This document shows, piece by piece, positions 16,446 through 26,177 of a stretch of 64,000 nucleotides of DNA. Where the stretch lies: assembly GCF_014648435.1 (NCBI RefSeq), contig NZ_BMRC01000002.1, positions 186,001-250,000 of the forward strand, given 5' to 3'. The notes beneath the pieces are model-generated. The model had not been told where the DNA came from. It did not search any database and saw nothing but the letters and a program-made list of their open reading frames with translations. Position 1 is the stretch's first letter. Each line of letters begins with the position of its first letter. A program made the position numbers and the translations under genes. This DNA comes from Nonomuraea spiralis (lineage in GTDB: Bacteria > Actinomycetota > Actinomycetes > Streptosporangiales > Streptosporangiaceae).

Positions 16446-16940
16446 TCACCCGCGGTAGTGAAAGCGGCGGTGCACCAGGTTGAACACGGTGGCCACCAGG
16501 AAGACCGCCAGCAGGATCTTGAAGAAGCCGAACCCGAAGACCAGCCCCAGCACCCCGAAGACGATCAGGAAGGGAAGGAACGGTCCGGGACCGTGGTGGC
16601 CCCGCCCATGACCCTGGTGGCGGTTCCAGCGGCGGCCCGCCTGCCCGTGGTGCATGGCCCGCATCTGCTGACGGTGTGCCCGCATGGCGTCGCGCCAGGC
16701 GTCCCGGTCGAACTGGGGGAGCTGCTGGGCGGGGGCGTAGCCGGGGCTGTAGGCGGGCGCCTGGCCGGGCAGATCGGCCGTCACCTGGGAGAGGTCGCGG
16801 ACCGTCTTGGAGGCCAGTGCCCGGTCGAGCCGCTCGTCGAGTTCCTCGTGGGTCAGACGGCCCTGTGCGAAGTGCTCGCGCAGGGCCGCCATCGTCTGCT
16901 CGCGCTCGGCGTCGCCGATACGGAGATCGTTGTGGTCCAT
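16446..16940 (-). CDS. DUF1707 domain protein with C-terminal membrane hairpin
   Basis: 164 residues. The N-terminal DUF1707 domain (MDHNDLRIGDAEREQTMAALREHFAQGRLTHEELDERLDRAL, split here as the start and end of the domain) is an actinobacterial SHOCT-like module. It is followed by a His/Arg/Gly-rich segment (MRAMHHGQAGRRWNRHQ) and two short hydrophobic helices near the C-terminus (FLPFLIVFGVLGLVFGFGFF and LLAVFLVATVFNLV). It is probably membrane-associated; the role is unknown. It lies 55 bases downstream of a PadR regulator on the same strand and is probably its partner gene. Confidence 0.8.
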   Translation of the reverse strand: MDHNDLRIGDAEREQTMAALREHFAQGRLTHEELDERLDRALASKTVRDLSQVTADLPGQAPAYSPGYAPAQQLPQFDRDAWRDAMRAHRQQMRAMHHGQAGRRWNRHQGHGRGHHGPGPFLPFLIVFGVLGLVFGFGFFKILLAVFLVATVFNLVHRRFHYRG

Positions 16941-16995
16941 GCCTGGTTCCTCGCTCTCCCCGAACCGGCCTGTCGCTGCGGAGCCGGTCACCTGG

Positions 16996-17748
16996 TTACT
17001 CCTCGCCCGGTTCGCCGTCGGCCAGGATCTGGTAGAGCTTGCGCCGGGTCTCAACCAGAGTCTTACGCGCTTCGCGGATTTGTGCGTCGTTTCCGGTCTG
17101 AAGAACCTGCATCATGGCAAATGCCGACTGTCGGGCGATGTGCCAGAGATCGGCGGTGTTGTCGTCGATGTCCGGACGCATGTCGTCCCAGGGGGCGCGT
17201 ACCTCGTCGGCGTGCGCCTCGATGTAGGCGCGGCCCTCGTCGGTGAGGCGGAAGGTCTTGCGGCCCTCGTTCTCCTCCGCGATCACCAGGCCCTCGTCCG
17301 TGAGCTGCTGCAACGCCGGGTAGACGGCGCCGGGGCTGGGCTTCCAGCCGCCCTCGCTGCGTTCGGCGATCTCCTGGATGACCTGGTAGCCGTTGCGCGG
17401 CTCCTCGGCCAGCAGGGCCAGGATCGCGGCGCGGACGTCGCCCCGCTTGGCCTTGCGGCCCCGGCCGCCGCGCCAGCCGTGGTGTCCGCCCCAGGGGCCG
17501 CCCGGACCGAAAGGCCCGCCCGGACCGAAGGGGCCGCCGCGGCCGAATTCGAACGGGAACGGTCCGCCCGGCCCGCCGCGCCTGCCGCGTTGCCGGCGCT
17601 CGCCCTGTCCGTCGCCGCCCCGGTGATGGTGGTGATGGCCGCCCATCTGCTCGAAGGCGTCGGCCATGGCCCTCAGCTTCTCGCGGGCCGCGCGCAGGTT
17701 CTCGCGGGGGCCGAACCACTCGCCGCCCGCTGCGTGTGTGTAACTCAT
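16996..17748 (-). CDS. PadR family transcriptional regulator with His/Gly-rich N-terminal extension
   Basis: 250 residues. The PadR winged helix lies at about 100-180 (KRGDVRAAILALLAEEPRNG, then PSPGAVYPALQQLTDEGLV and FRLTDEGRAYI), followed by a C-terminal helix pair for dimerisation. The first 100 residues are unusual: a run of five His inside MGGHHHHHRGG, an Arg/Gly stretch, and repeats of GPGGPF. PadR regulators are mostly repressors of their own operon. A CGATATATCG palindrome sits 41 bases upstream of the start. The His cluster could bind metal, but this is inference. Confidence 0.88.
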   Translation of the reverse strand: MSYTHAAGGEWFGPRENLRAAREKLRAMADAFEQMGGHHHHHRGGDGQGERRQRGRRGGPGGPFPFEFGRGGPFGPGGPFGPGGPWGGHHGWRGGRGRKAKRGDVRAAILALLAEEPRNGYQVIQEIAERSEGGWKPSPGAVYPALQQLTDEGLVIAEENEGRKTFRLTDEGRAYIEAHADEVRAPWDDMRPDIDDNTADLWHIARQSAFAMMQVLQTGNDAQIREARKTLVETRRKLYQILADGEPGEE

Positions 17749-17789
17749 GATTTTTCTCCTTCTATCGCGATCTGTTCTCGATGCGTCAA

Positions 17790-17799
17790 CGATATATCG
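17790..17799. promoter_or_regulatory. Candidate PadR operator
   Basis: CGATATATCG is a perfect 10-base palindrome in an otherwise GC-rich region, 41 bases ahead of the padR ATG. AT-centred palindromes of this kind are typical of PadR operators, so autoregulation is likely. Confidence 0.5.
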
Positions 17800-17896
17800 C
17801 TACTGTTTCGTTCACAAGCCGTTGGGGAGAGTGAGACAGATCACGAAAAAGTTGCGGAATCGGGGAACAGTATTGGGATGAGCGCCGTTGAACAGA

Positions 17897-17963
17897 GCAG
17901 ACGAGGTCGTTCCGCGTCGGCAGGGCTGGGGGGTGCTGTCGCCGCGGAGACGACCTCGTCTGC
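17897..17963 (+). repeat. Long imperfect inverted repeat (20-bp stem, one bulge)
   Basis: GCAGACGAGGTCGT at 17897-17910 pairs perfectly with 17950-17963. The pairing continues for six more base pairs (TCCGCG with CGCGGA) across one bulged G. The loop is about 26 bases. A second, small hairpin (CCGGAC with GTCCGG) follows at once on the plus strand. Confidence 0.75.
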
Positions 17964-18059
17964 GTTTGCGGGTACTTCGGGCCGGACCGTTCCACCGTCC
18001 GGAGGCTCGTGCGGCGGGGCTCTCCGCGTAAAGCGGCTCTTTGCAATACAGTCCCGATC

Positions 18060-18788
18060 ATGATGGGGCACACGCACGCGATGACCGGGGCGATCGCCTG
18101 GCTGGCGCTGGCGCCGCCGCTCGCCGCACTTCCGCTGCTGAACGAGAGCTCCCGGTTCATCGACACCGGCATCATGGCCGGCGCGCTCGGCCCGGCCGAG
18201 CTGATCGCCGGCGCCCTGGTCTGCGCGGGCGCGGCCATGCTGCCCGACCTCGACCATCCCAGCGCGACCATCGCCCAGACCTTCGGTCCGGTGACCTGGT
18301 TGCTCAGCAAGTTCGTGTCGTGGATCAGCGGCGGCCACCGCGGCATGACGCACTCGCTGGTCTTCGCCGCGGCGCTCGGGTTCGGCGTCCACTGGCTGGC
18401 CAACACCTATCCGATCGGCCGCGACATCGTGGTCGTGCTGCTCGTCGGGCTGGCCCTGCGGGCCATCGGCGTCGGCATCCCGGGCAACAAGGCCGGTTCG
18501 GCGATGATCAACATCGGCCTGACCGCCGGCCTCTACGCCGTCTTCCTCTCCCTGCACGTCGGGTACGCCTGGCTCGGCCTGGCCGTGGGCGTCGGCTGCC
18601 TGATCCACGTGGTCGGCGACTGCATGACCGAACGGGGATGCCCGGTGCTCTGGCCGCTCGGCGCCAAGTTCGTGTTGCCGTGGAAGATCGGCATCAAGAC
18701 CGGCAAGAAGTTCGAGCAGAAGATCCTCGCGCCGATCCTGTCCGTCGCGATCATCGGGCTGCTCTTCTGGCGGCTGGCCCCGCTTTAA
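18060..18788 (+). CDS. YdjM/DUF457-type membrane-bound metal-dependent hydrolase
   Basis: 242 residues with several membrane helices. The family signature is present: MGHTHAMTGA at the N-terminus, LPDLDHPSATIAQ, and GGHRGMTHSLVFAAALGF, together supplying His/Asp metal ligands. This family (LexA-regulated YdjM in E. coli) is predicted to be an inner-membrane phospholipase-like or hydrolase enzyme. The substrate is unknown. Two adjacent in-frame ATGs (18060, 18063) are possible and no ribosome site is obvious. It stands alone and is divergent from padR. Confidence 0.85.
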   Translation: MMGHTHAMTGAIAWLALAPPLAALPLLNESSRFIDTGIMAGALGPAELIAGALVCAGAAMLPDLDHPSATIAQTFGPVTWLLSKFVSWISGGHRGMTHSLVFAAALGFGVHWLANTYPIGRDIVVVLLVGLALRAIGVGIPGNKAGSAMINIGLTAGLYAVFLSLHVGYAWLGLAVGVGCLIHVVGDCMTERGCPVLWPLGAKFVLPWKIGIKTGKKFEQKILAPILSVAIIGLLFWRLAPL

Positions 18789-18828
18789 CTTGATGTCGAG
18801 ATACCGTAGTAATATCTTGACGTCGAGA
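18788..18828. promoter_or_regulatory. Two tandem palindromic operator-like sites upstream of acnA
   Basis: ACTTGATGTCGAGA (18788-18801) and TCTTGACGTCGAGA (18815-18828) are two copies of one near-palindrome, 27 bases apart. The first starts at the stop codon of the preceding gene. The cognate regulator is not known to me. Confidence 0.55.
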
Positions 18829-18847
18829 CATCCGCCGCGAGTCCCGC

Positions 18848-18864
18848 AGGTTAGGTTCACCTAA
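18848..18864. promoter_or_regulatory. IdeR/DtxR-like iron box upstream of acnA
   Basis: AGGTTAGGTTCACCTAA matches 15 of 17 bases of the DtxR/IdeR consensus core AGGTTAGGCTAACCTAA. GTTAGGT and ACCTAAC form a perfect 7-base inverted repeat. It lies 70 bases ahead of the aconitase start. Confidence 0.6.
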
Positions 18865-18933
18865 CGTACGTGTCGTTCCGTGGGTGCGGCAGGATTCAAG
18901 TGAGCAATTGTCTGATGGAGGAGGCGAATCACC

Positions 18934-21663
<2,730 letters not shown>

Positions 21664-21759
21664 TGACTTCCCGCGCCCGCGTACGGTCAAGAGCCGGCCG
21701 CGGGCCGGGGACGGGGCGCGATCCTCACGCGCCCGCATCGGGGGTATCACCCGACCCGT

Positions 21760-21799
21760 GAGAGCCGCCCGGCGGAACACCCTCCGCCGGGCGGCTCTC
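21760..21799. terminator. Strong terminator after acnA
   Basis: A perfect 16-base stem (GAGAGCCGCCCGGCGG with its complement) and an 8-base loop, followed on the plus strand by CGCTTTCC. It lies between acnA and the convergent exporter operon and could serve both. Confidence 0.88.
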
Positions 21800-21810
21800 C
21801 GCTTTCCACG

Positions 21811-22605
21811 TCACCGGCTCGAGGTGCGGTAACGGTGGGTGGCCAGCGGGGCGAAGACGGCGACGAGCGCCACCGACCACAGCACGCTGGCCGCGACCGG
21901 ATGTTGCAGCGGCCAGACCGAGCCCGCCGAGGTGGGATTGCCGAACAGGCGGCGGGCGGCGGCCACGGTCGCGCTCATCGGGTTCCAGTCGGCCAGCGGC
22001 CTGAGCCAGGCGGGCAGGCCCTCCGTGGGCACGAACGTGTTGGCCAGGAACGTCATCGGGAACAGCCAGCCGAACGTGGCGGCGTCGGCCTGCGCGCCGC
22101 TCTTCACGTACAGGCCGATGTAGGTGCCGACCCAGATCATCGCCAGGCCGAACAGCGCCAGCAGCCCGAAGGCGGCCGCCGTCTCGCCCGGCGACCCGTG
22201 CGTACGCCATCCGGCCAGCAGGACGCCCGCCGCGACCATCGCGGCCAGCGACATCAGGTGCATCGACAGGTCGGCCACCGTGCGGCCGACGAGCACGGCG
22301 CTGCGGGCGATGGGCTGGGCCCGGAACCTGTCGATGATCCCGCGTTCCATGTCCTCGGCGACCGCCGTGGCGGCCGCTGTCGCCGTCATGGCCATGACCT
22401 GCATGAAGATGCCCGGCATCAGGAAATTGCGGTAGTCGCCGCCGTCCGGGAGGGTGATCGCGCTGCCGAAGACGTACCCGAACAGCACGGTCATGATCAC
22501 GGGGAAGACCAGGAAGCCGGCGATCTCGCCCGGTTGCGCCTTCCACCGCGAGTACGTGCGGCCCGCGATGGTGAGGGAGTCGACGATGGTCCAACGCAGG
22601 TTCAT
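21811..22605 (-). CDS. ABC-2 type exporter permease (DrrB-like)
   Basis: 264 residues with six membrane helices. The ABC-2 signature is seen in MPGIFMQVMAMTATAAATAVAEDME, RGIIDRFRAQPIARSAVLVGR and LANTFVPTEGLPAWLRPLADWNPMSATVAAAR, patterns typical of daunorubicin-resistance DrrB-like permeases. It forms an exporter with the ATPase gene just upstream on the same strand. The gap between them (64 bases) is filled by a duplicated copy of the ATPase gene end. The substrate is unknown; such systems export drugs or lipids. Confidence 0.92.
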   Translation of the reverse strand: MNLRWTIVDSLTIAGRTYSRWKAQPGEIAGFLVFPVIMTVLFGYVFGSAITLPDGGDYRNFLMPGIFMQVMAMTATAAATAVAEDMERGIIDRFRAQPIARSAVLVGRTVADLSMHLMSLAAMVAAGVLLAGWRTHGSPGETAAAFGLLALFGLAMIWVGTYIGLYVKSGAQADAATFGWLFPMTFLANTFVPTEGLPAWLRPLADWNPMSATVAAARRLFGNPTSAGSVWPLQHPVAASVLWSVALVAVFAPLATHRYRTSSR

Positions 22606-22620
22606 TCTCGTGGCTCCTGT

Positions 22621-22682
22621 CAGGCTGTCGGGTACGTCACGCGGTCAGGCTGTCGGGCTGTCCGGCGCGTCACGCGGTCAGG
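22621..22682 (-). repeat. Direct repeat duplicating the end of the ATPase gene
   Basis: CGTCACGCGGTCAGG occurs at 22635-22649 and 22668-22682, and CAGGCTGTCGGG at 22621-22632 and 22646-22657. On the minus strand the first pair contains the last codons and TGA stop of the ATPase gene. Confidence 0.8.
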
Positions 22683-23581
22683 TGGAGGAAGACCTCGTCG
22701 AGTGTCGGGCGGCGCAGCGCGAGGTCCTCGACGGCGATCCCGGCGGCGTCGAGGGCGCGCGCGGCGCGGACGAGCGACTGCGCGCCGTCGGGCGCGGGCA
22801 GCGTCACCCGCGTCCCGCCCGGCTCGGCTGCGGAGACGGCCGGGCCGAGCGCCCTGAGGCCCGCCGCCACGTCGCCGGGCTCGCGGAAGACGATCTGGAC
22901 GCGGTCGCCGCCGACCTGCTTCTTGAGCGCGCCGGGTGAGCCGGCCGCCGCCACGCGGCCCTCGTGCAGCACCACGACCTGGTCGGCGAGGTGGTCGGCC
23001 TCGTCGAGGTACTGGGTGGTCAGCAGCAGCGTGGTGCCTTCGCGTACCAGGTCGCGCAGGGCGTCCCAGAGCTGGAGGCGGCTGCGCGGGTCGAGTCCGG
23101 CGGTCGGCTCATCCATGAACAACACGGGCGGCGCGACGATCAGGCTGGCGGCCAGGTCGAGCCGCCGCCGCATGCCTCCCGAGTACGTCCTGACGAGCCG
23201 CCGCCCCGCCTCCGCCAGCCCGAACCGCTCCAGCAGCTCGTCGGCCCTGCTCCTGGCCCGGGCCCTGGACAGGTGGTAGAGGCGGCCGAACAGCTCCAGA
23301 TTGCGCCGTCCGGTCAGCAGCTCGTCCACGGCCGCGTGCTGACCGGCCAGGCCGATGCGGAAGCGCAGCCGGGCCGCGTCGCGCACGACGTCGAGCCCGG
23401 CGACCTCGGCCCGGCCGCCGTCCGGGCGGAGCAGGGTGGCCAGGATGCGCACAGTCGTGGTCTTGCCGGCGCCGTTCGGTCCGAGCAGCCCGCACACCGT
23501 GCCCGCCGGGACGTCGAGGTCGATGCCCCTGAGCGCGTCCTTGGTGGCGTACCGCTTCCGCAAACCCTCCGCGTAGATCAT
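22670..23581 (-). CDS. ABC exporter ATP-binding protein (DrrA-like)
   Basis: 303 residues. Walker A GPNGAGKTT, signature YSGGMRRRLDLAASLI and Walker B VLFMDEPTAGLDPRSR are all intact, with the switch His in TTQYLDEADHLAD. The C-terminal extension (ALDAAGIAVEDLALRRPTLDEVFLHLTA) is the DrrA-type tail. It energises the permease encoded next. It is divergent from a TetR gene, and the shared promoter region has two palindromes, so TetR repression is likely. Confidence 0.95.
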   Translation of the reverse strand: MIYAEGLRKRYATKDALRGIDLDVPAGTVCGLLGPNGAGKTTTVRILATLLRPDGGRAEVAGLDVVRDAARLRFRIGLAGQHAAVDELLTGRRNLELFGRLYHLSRARARSRADELLERFGLAEAGRRLVRTYSGGMRRRLDLAASLIVAPPVLFMDEPTAGLDPRSRLQLWDALRDLVREGTTLLLTTQYLDEADHLADQVVVLHEGRVAAAGSPGALKKQVGGDRVQIVFREPGDVAAGLRALGPAVSAAEPGGTRVTLPAPDGAQSLVRAARALDAAGIAVEDLALRRPTLDEVFLHLTA

Positions 23582-23593
23582 CGCGAGGTCTCC

Positions 23594-23642
23594 TTAACGG
23601 TGTTAAATCCAACAGCGTCAAGGATGTATTGAACGTTGTTAA
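23594..23642. promoter_or_regulatory. TetR operator pair between exporter operon and tetR
   Basis: TTAACGGTGTTAA (23594-23606, TTAAC-N3-GTTAA) and the related TTGAACGTTGTTAA (23629-23642) lie in the divergent promoter region. Their symmetry and position suit binding by the adjacent TetR protein. Confidence 0.6.
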
Positions 23643-23652
23643 GCTGTCAATC

Positions 23653-24285
23653 GTGGCACTCGAAAAGGGCATCATCGTGGCCGCGGCGCTGCGGCTGCTG
23701 CAGGACAAGGGGCTCGACGGGCTCACCCTGCGGCGGCTCGCGGGGGAGCTGGGCGTCCAGGCGCCCGCGCTCTACTGGCACGTCAAGAACAAGCAGGAGC
23801 TGCTCGACGCCATGGCCGAGGCGATGACGGCCGCCCACGTGACCCGTCCCGCGCTCGCCGATCCCGCCGCCTGGCGGGAGTGGATGAGGGACTACGCCCA
23901 CCGGGACCGGGCGATGCTCAACTCCTACCGCGACGGGGCCCGGCTCGTGGCCGGCACCCGGCCGTCGCCGCTGCTGTTCGAGGTGGTGGAGCGGTCGGTG
24001 GCGTCACTGGAGTCGGCCGGGTTCACTGCGGGCGACGCGGTGCGCGGGCTGTTCGCGGTCAGCTCGTACGTCGCCGGGTTCGTGCTGGAGGAGCAGGCCG
24101 ACCGGATGCGGCCGGACGCCGACGGGGCCATGCCGGACCTGGCCGCGTTCCAGGAGGCCCACCCGCGGCTCATGGCCGGGCTGGCGGAGGTGGGCGACCC
24201 GCAGGGCGAGCGGTCGTTCGAGGGCGGGCTGCGGCTGATCCTCGACGGGATGGGGGCGCGGCTGCGTCAGGAGACCTTCGAGTGA
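23653..24285 (+). CDS. TetR family regulator of the exporter
   Basis: 210 residues. The N-terminal helix-turn-helix reads IIVAAALRLLQDKGLDGLTL, then RRLAGELGVQAPALYWHVKNK and ELLDAMAEAM, which is the TetR subgroup of tetracycline-type repressors with the TetR_C_1 fold. The C-terminal domain binds a ligand, probably the exported compound. It is divergent from the drrAB-like genes. Start is GTG at 23653, immediately before the conserved LEKGIIVAAAL. The 3' end, including its TGA, is duplicated in tandem (24236-24329). Confidence 0.92.
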   Translation: MALEKGIIVAAALRLLQDKGLDGLTLRRLAGELGVQAPALYWHVKNKQELLDAMAEAMTAAHVTRPALADPAAWREWMRDYAHRDRAMLNSYRDGARLVAGTRPSPLLFEVVERSVASLESAGFTAGDAVRGLFAVSSYVAGFVLEEQADRMRPDADGAMPDLAAFQEAHPRLMAGLAEVGDPQGERSFEGGLRLILDGMGARLRQETFE

Positions 24286-24329
24286 TCCTCGACGGGATGG
24301 GGGCGCGGCTGGGTCAGGAGACCTTCGAG
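24236..24329 (+). repeat. 47-base tandem duplication of the tetR 3' end
   Basis: Bases 24236-24282 are repeated at 24283-24329 with one mismatch (GCTGCGTCAG versus GCTGGGTCAG). Copy 1 encodes the C-terminus LILDGMGARLRQETFE. The TGA stop spans the junction. Copy 2 forms, on the other strand, the last codons of the convergent metallopeptidase gene. Confidence 0.95.
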
Positions 24330-25024
24330 GCCGGGGCCGACCAGGTGTCGCAGGCCGCCGGGGAGACGGCCCGGTAGCCGCGCTCCAGCCAGTGGACGCG
24401 GTTGGCGCCCGTGCCGTGGCTGTGTTCCTCGCCCTCGTCGCCGGCGGCCCTGGTGGCGTCGAGCAACGCCGTCCAGTCCTGGCGGGTGCGGGACAACGAC
24501 GGCCACACGCTGCCCAGGAACACGCCCGACAGGCAGTCGGCCTGGAGCTCGTAGCGCCGGCTGTCGGCGCCCTTGCGCACGCCGAGGAGGCTCTGCACGT
24601 GGTGGCCGTACTCGTGGGCGGCGACCTTGAACGGGTAGAGGTCGGTGCGGCCCTCGATCCAGCCGCCCGTGAGGGGGAAGACCAGGGTGTTACGGCCGAT
24701 GCAGTAGAAGGCCGCCGCGTGCTCGGGCCAGGCGATCCCGCACACCCGGCGCTCCGGCTCGTCGTAGTAGCGCACGACGGGCTTGCGGAACGTGTGCCCC
24801 ACCCGTTCGACGTACGTCCGCCACGACGTGTCCAGGCACTTCACGACCGCCGTGAGGTACTCCCGGCTCCTGGGGATGCCGCCGGAGCTGAGGGGCGTCT
24901 CGGGACAGGCCGACCGGCCGAGCTTCGGCGCGGCGGCCTGCGCGGGCGCGGCGACGACCGTCAGGAACGCCAGGACCGCCAGGACGGCGAACGCGGCGCG
25001 GCCGCGGGGGGCGGGGGAATGCAC
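24314..25024 (-). CDS. Secreted neutral zinc metallopeptidase (paralogue A)
   Basis: 236 residues with a Sec signal peptide (about 1-31, AQAAAP). The zinc motif HEYGHHVQ (His137, Glu138, His141) is followed by YELQADCLSGVF, which supplies the third ligand region. This is the pattern of the neutral zinc metallopeptidase family (PF04228, YpfJ-like). Paired Cys (C40/C63, C95/C108) suit an extracellular protein. The ending HGTGANRVHWLERGYR with one late Cys is shared with the three copies at 37-39.6 kb. Its last few codons come from the duplicated tetR end. The start overlaps the tail of the upstream GlxA gene. Confidence 0.85.
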   Translation of the reverse strand: MHSPAPRGRAAFAVLAVLAFLTVVAAPAQAAAPKLGRSACPETPLSSGGIPRSREYLTAVVKCLDTSWRTYVERVGHTFRKPVVRYYDEPERRVCGIAWPEHAAAFYCIGRNTLVFPLTGGWIEGRTDLYPFKVAAHEYGHHVQSLLGVRKGADSRRYELQADCLSGVFLGSVWPSLSRTRQDWTALLDATRAAGDEGEEHSHGTGANRVHWLERGYRAVSPAACDTWSAPASKVS

Positions 25025-26091
25025 GGTGAGCAGCTTAGAGGAACGGCCTCGGGAGGCGTGCGCGGTGTGCCCGGTGTGCCCTGCGTGCCTGGTGTGCTCG
25101 GCGTGCAGCTCACGGGCGCGGCTTCGGGGTGGACGTGCGGTGCGCGGTCCGGACGGAAGGAGCGCCGGTAGGCGGCGGGGGTGGTGTTCAGCGCGTTGTG
25201 GAAGTGGCGGCGCAGGTTCACCGCCGAGGACAGCCCGACGCGCTGGGCGACGGTCTCGACCGGCAGGTCGGTCTCCTCCAGCAGGGCGCGGGCGCCGGCC
25301 ATGCGCCGGTCGAGCAGCCAGCGGCCGGGGGAGATGCCGAGCCGGTCGGTGAAGTGACGGCTGAACGTACGGCCCGACAGTCCGGAACGGGCCGCCATGT
25401 CCTCGACCGTCAGCGGCCGGTCCAGGTTGGCGTTGATCCAGTCCAGCAGCGGGGCGAGCGAGTCGGGCACCGGGCCGGTCGTCGGCAGCTCGGGATACTG
25501 GCGCTGGCAGCCCTCCCGGTGCGGGGCGGCCGACAACTGGCGGCCGATGCGCATCGCCAGGGCGGCGCCGTGCTCGTCCCGGACCTGGTTCAGGCAGAGG
25601 TCGACGGTCGTGGCGGTGGCGCCGGCCGTCGCCACGTCGCCGTGGTCCACGTACAACACGGACGAGTCGGTACGTACGCGCGGGAAGCGTACGGCGAGTT
25701 CGGCGGTCAGCTCCCAGTGGACGGCGGCGGTGCGGCCGTCGAGGAGGCCGAGGCTCGCCGGGACGACGACGCCGGAGGCGATGGCCACGATCCGCGTGCC
25801 CCGGGCGTGGGCCGCCAGCACCGCGGCGCCGAGGTCGGGGGAGACCTCCACCGGTGAGCAGCCGCTGAGCGCGACGATCAGGGTGTCGGCCTCGGCGAGG
25901 GACTCCAGCCCGCGTTCGACGACGATGTCGACGCCCAGGGTCGTGCGGACGGGGCCGGGCCGTTCGGCGCAGAGCGCGAACTCGTAGTGGTGGGGGATGT
26001 CCGGGCCGTGGTAGCCGAAGACCGCGGAGGCGCTGGTCACCGGGTACAGCTCCTGGACCGGGCCGACCAGGGCGACGACACGGTGCTTCAT
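24961..26091 (-). CDS. GlxA-type AraC regulator (DJ-1/PfpI plus HTH)
   Basis: 376 residues. The N-terminal DJ-1/PfpI-like domain (about 1-190) is followed by a C-terminal AraC double helix-turn-helix (about 215-312: TVEDMAARSGLSGRTFSRHF and ETVAQRVGLSSAVNLRRHFH). The residue at the DJ-1 nucleophile position reads IASGVVVPASLGLLDG, so the usual Cys is absent and the domain is a sensor rather than an enzyme. After residue 320 comes a low-complexity tail with repeated PEAxPxSC and GTPGTP blocks that overlaps the next gene by 64 bases. The natural end may have been lost. It is divergent from an MFS gene. Confidence 0.88.
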   Translation of the reverse strand: MKHRVVALVGPVQELYPVTSASAVFGYHGPDIPHHYEFALCAERPGPVRTTLGVDIVVERGLESLAEADTLIVALSGCSPVEVSPDLGAAVLAAHARGTRIVAIASGVVVPASLGLLDGRTAAVHWELTAELAVRFPRVRTDSSVLYVDHGDVATAGATATTVDLCLNQVRDEHGAALAMRIGRQLSAAPHREGCQRQYPELPTTGPVPDSLAPLLDWINANLDRPLTVEDMAARSGLSGRTFSRHFTDRLGISPGRWLLDRRMAGARALLEETDLPVETVAQRVGLSSAVNLRRHFHNALNTTPAAYRRSFRPDRAPHVHPEAAPVSCTPSTPGTQGTPGTPRTPPEAVPLSCSPCIPPPPAAAPRSPSWRSWRS

Positions 26092-26177
26092 GGCAGAAAT
26101 ATACCTAATGATGTCATTGTGGACACCTGTGCCGGAGTTGCGGGATGTCCAGAGTAGTGGGTCATGGAGTTCAGGAA

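Larger units (their letters stand above)
17749..18059. other. Intergenic region with PadR operator and a large hairpin
   Basis: About 310 bases between the divergent PadR gene and the membrane hydrolase. The left part is relatively AT-rich and contains CGATATATCG (17790-17799). The right part contains a long inverted repeat (17897-17962). A 61-codon plus-strand frame starting at 17878 ends at 18063 over the hydrolase ATG but has no coding character that I trust. Confidence 0.6.

Noticed and set aside
17878..18063. A 61-codon plus-strand frame ending on the hydrolase ATG
   Set aside because: The overlap suggests coupling, but there is no ribosome site, composition is poor, and the frame runs through the large hairpin.
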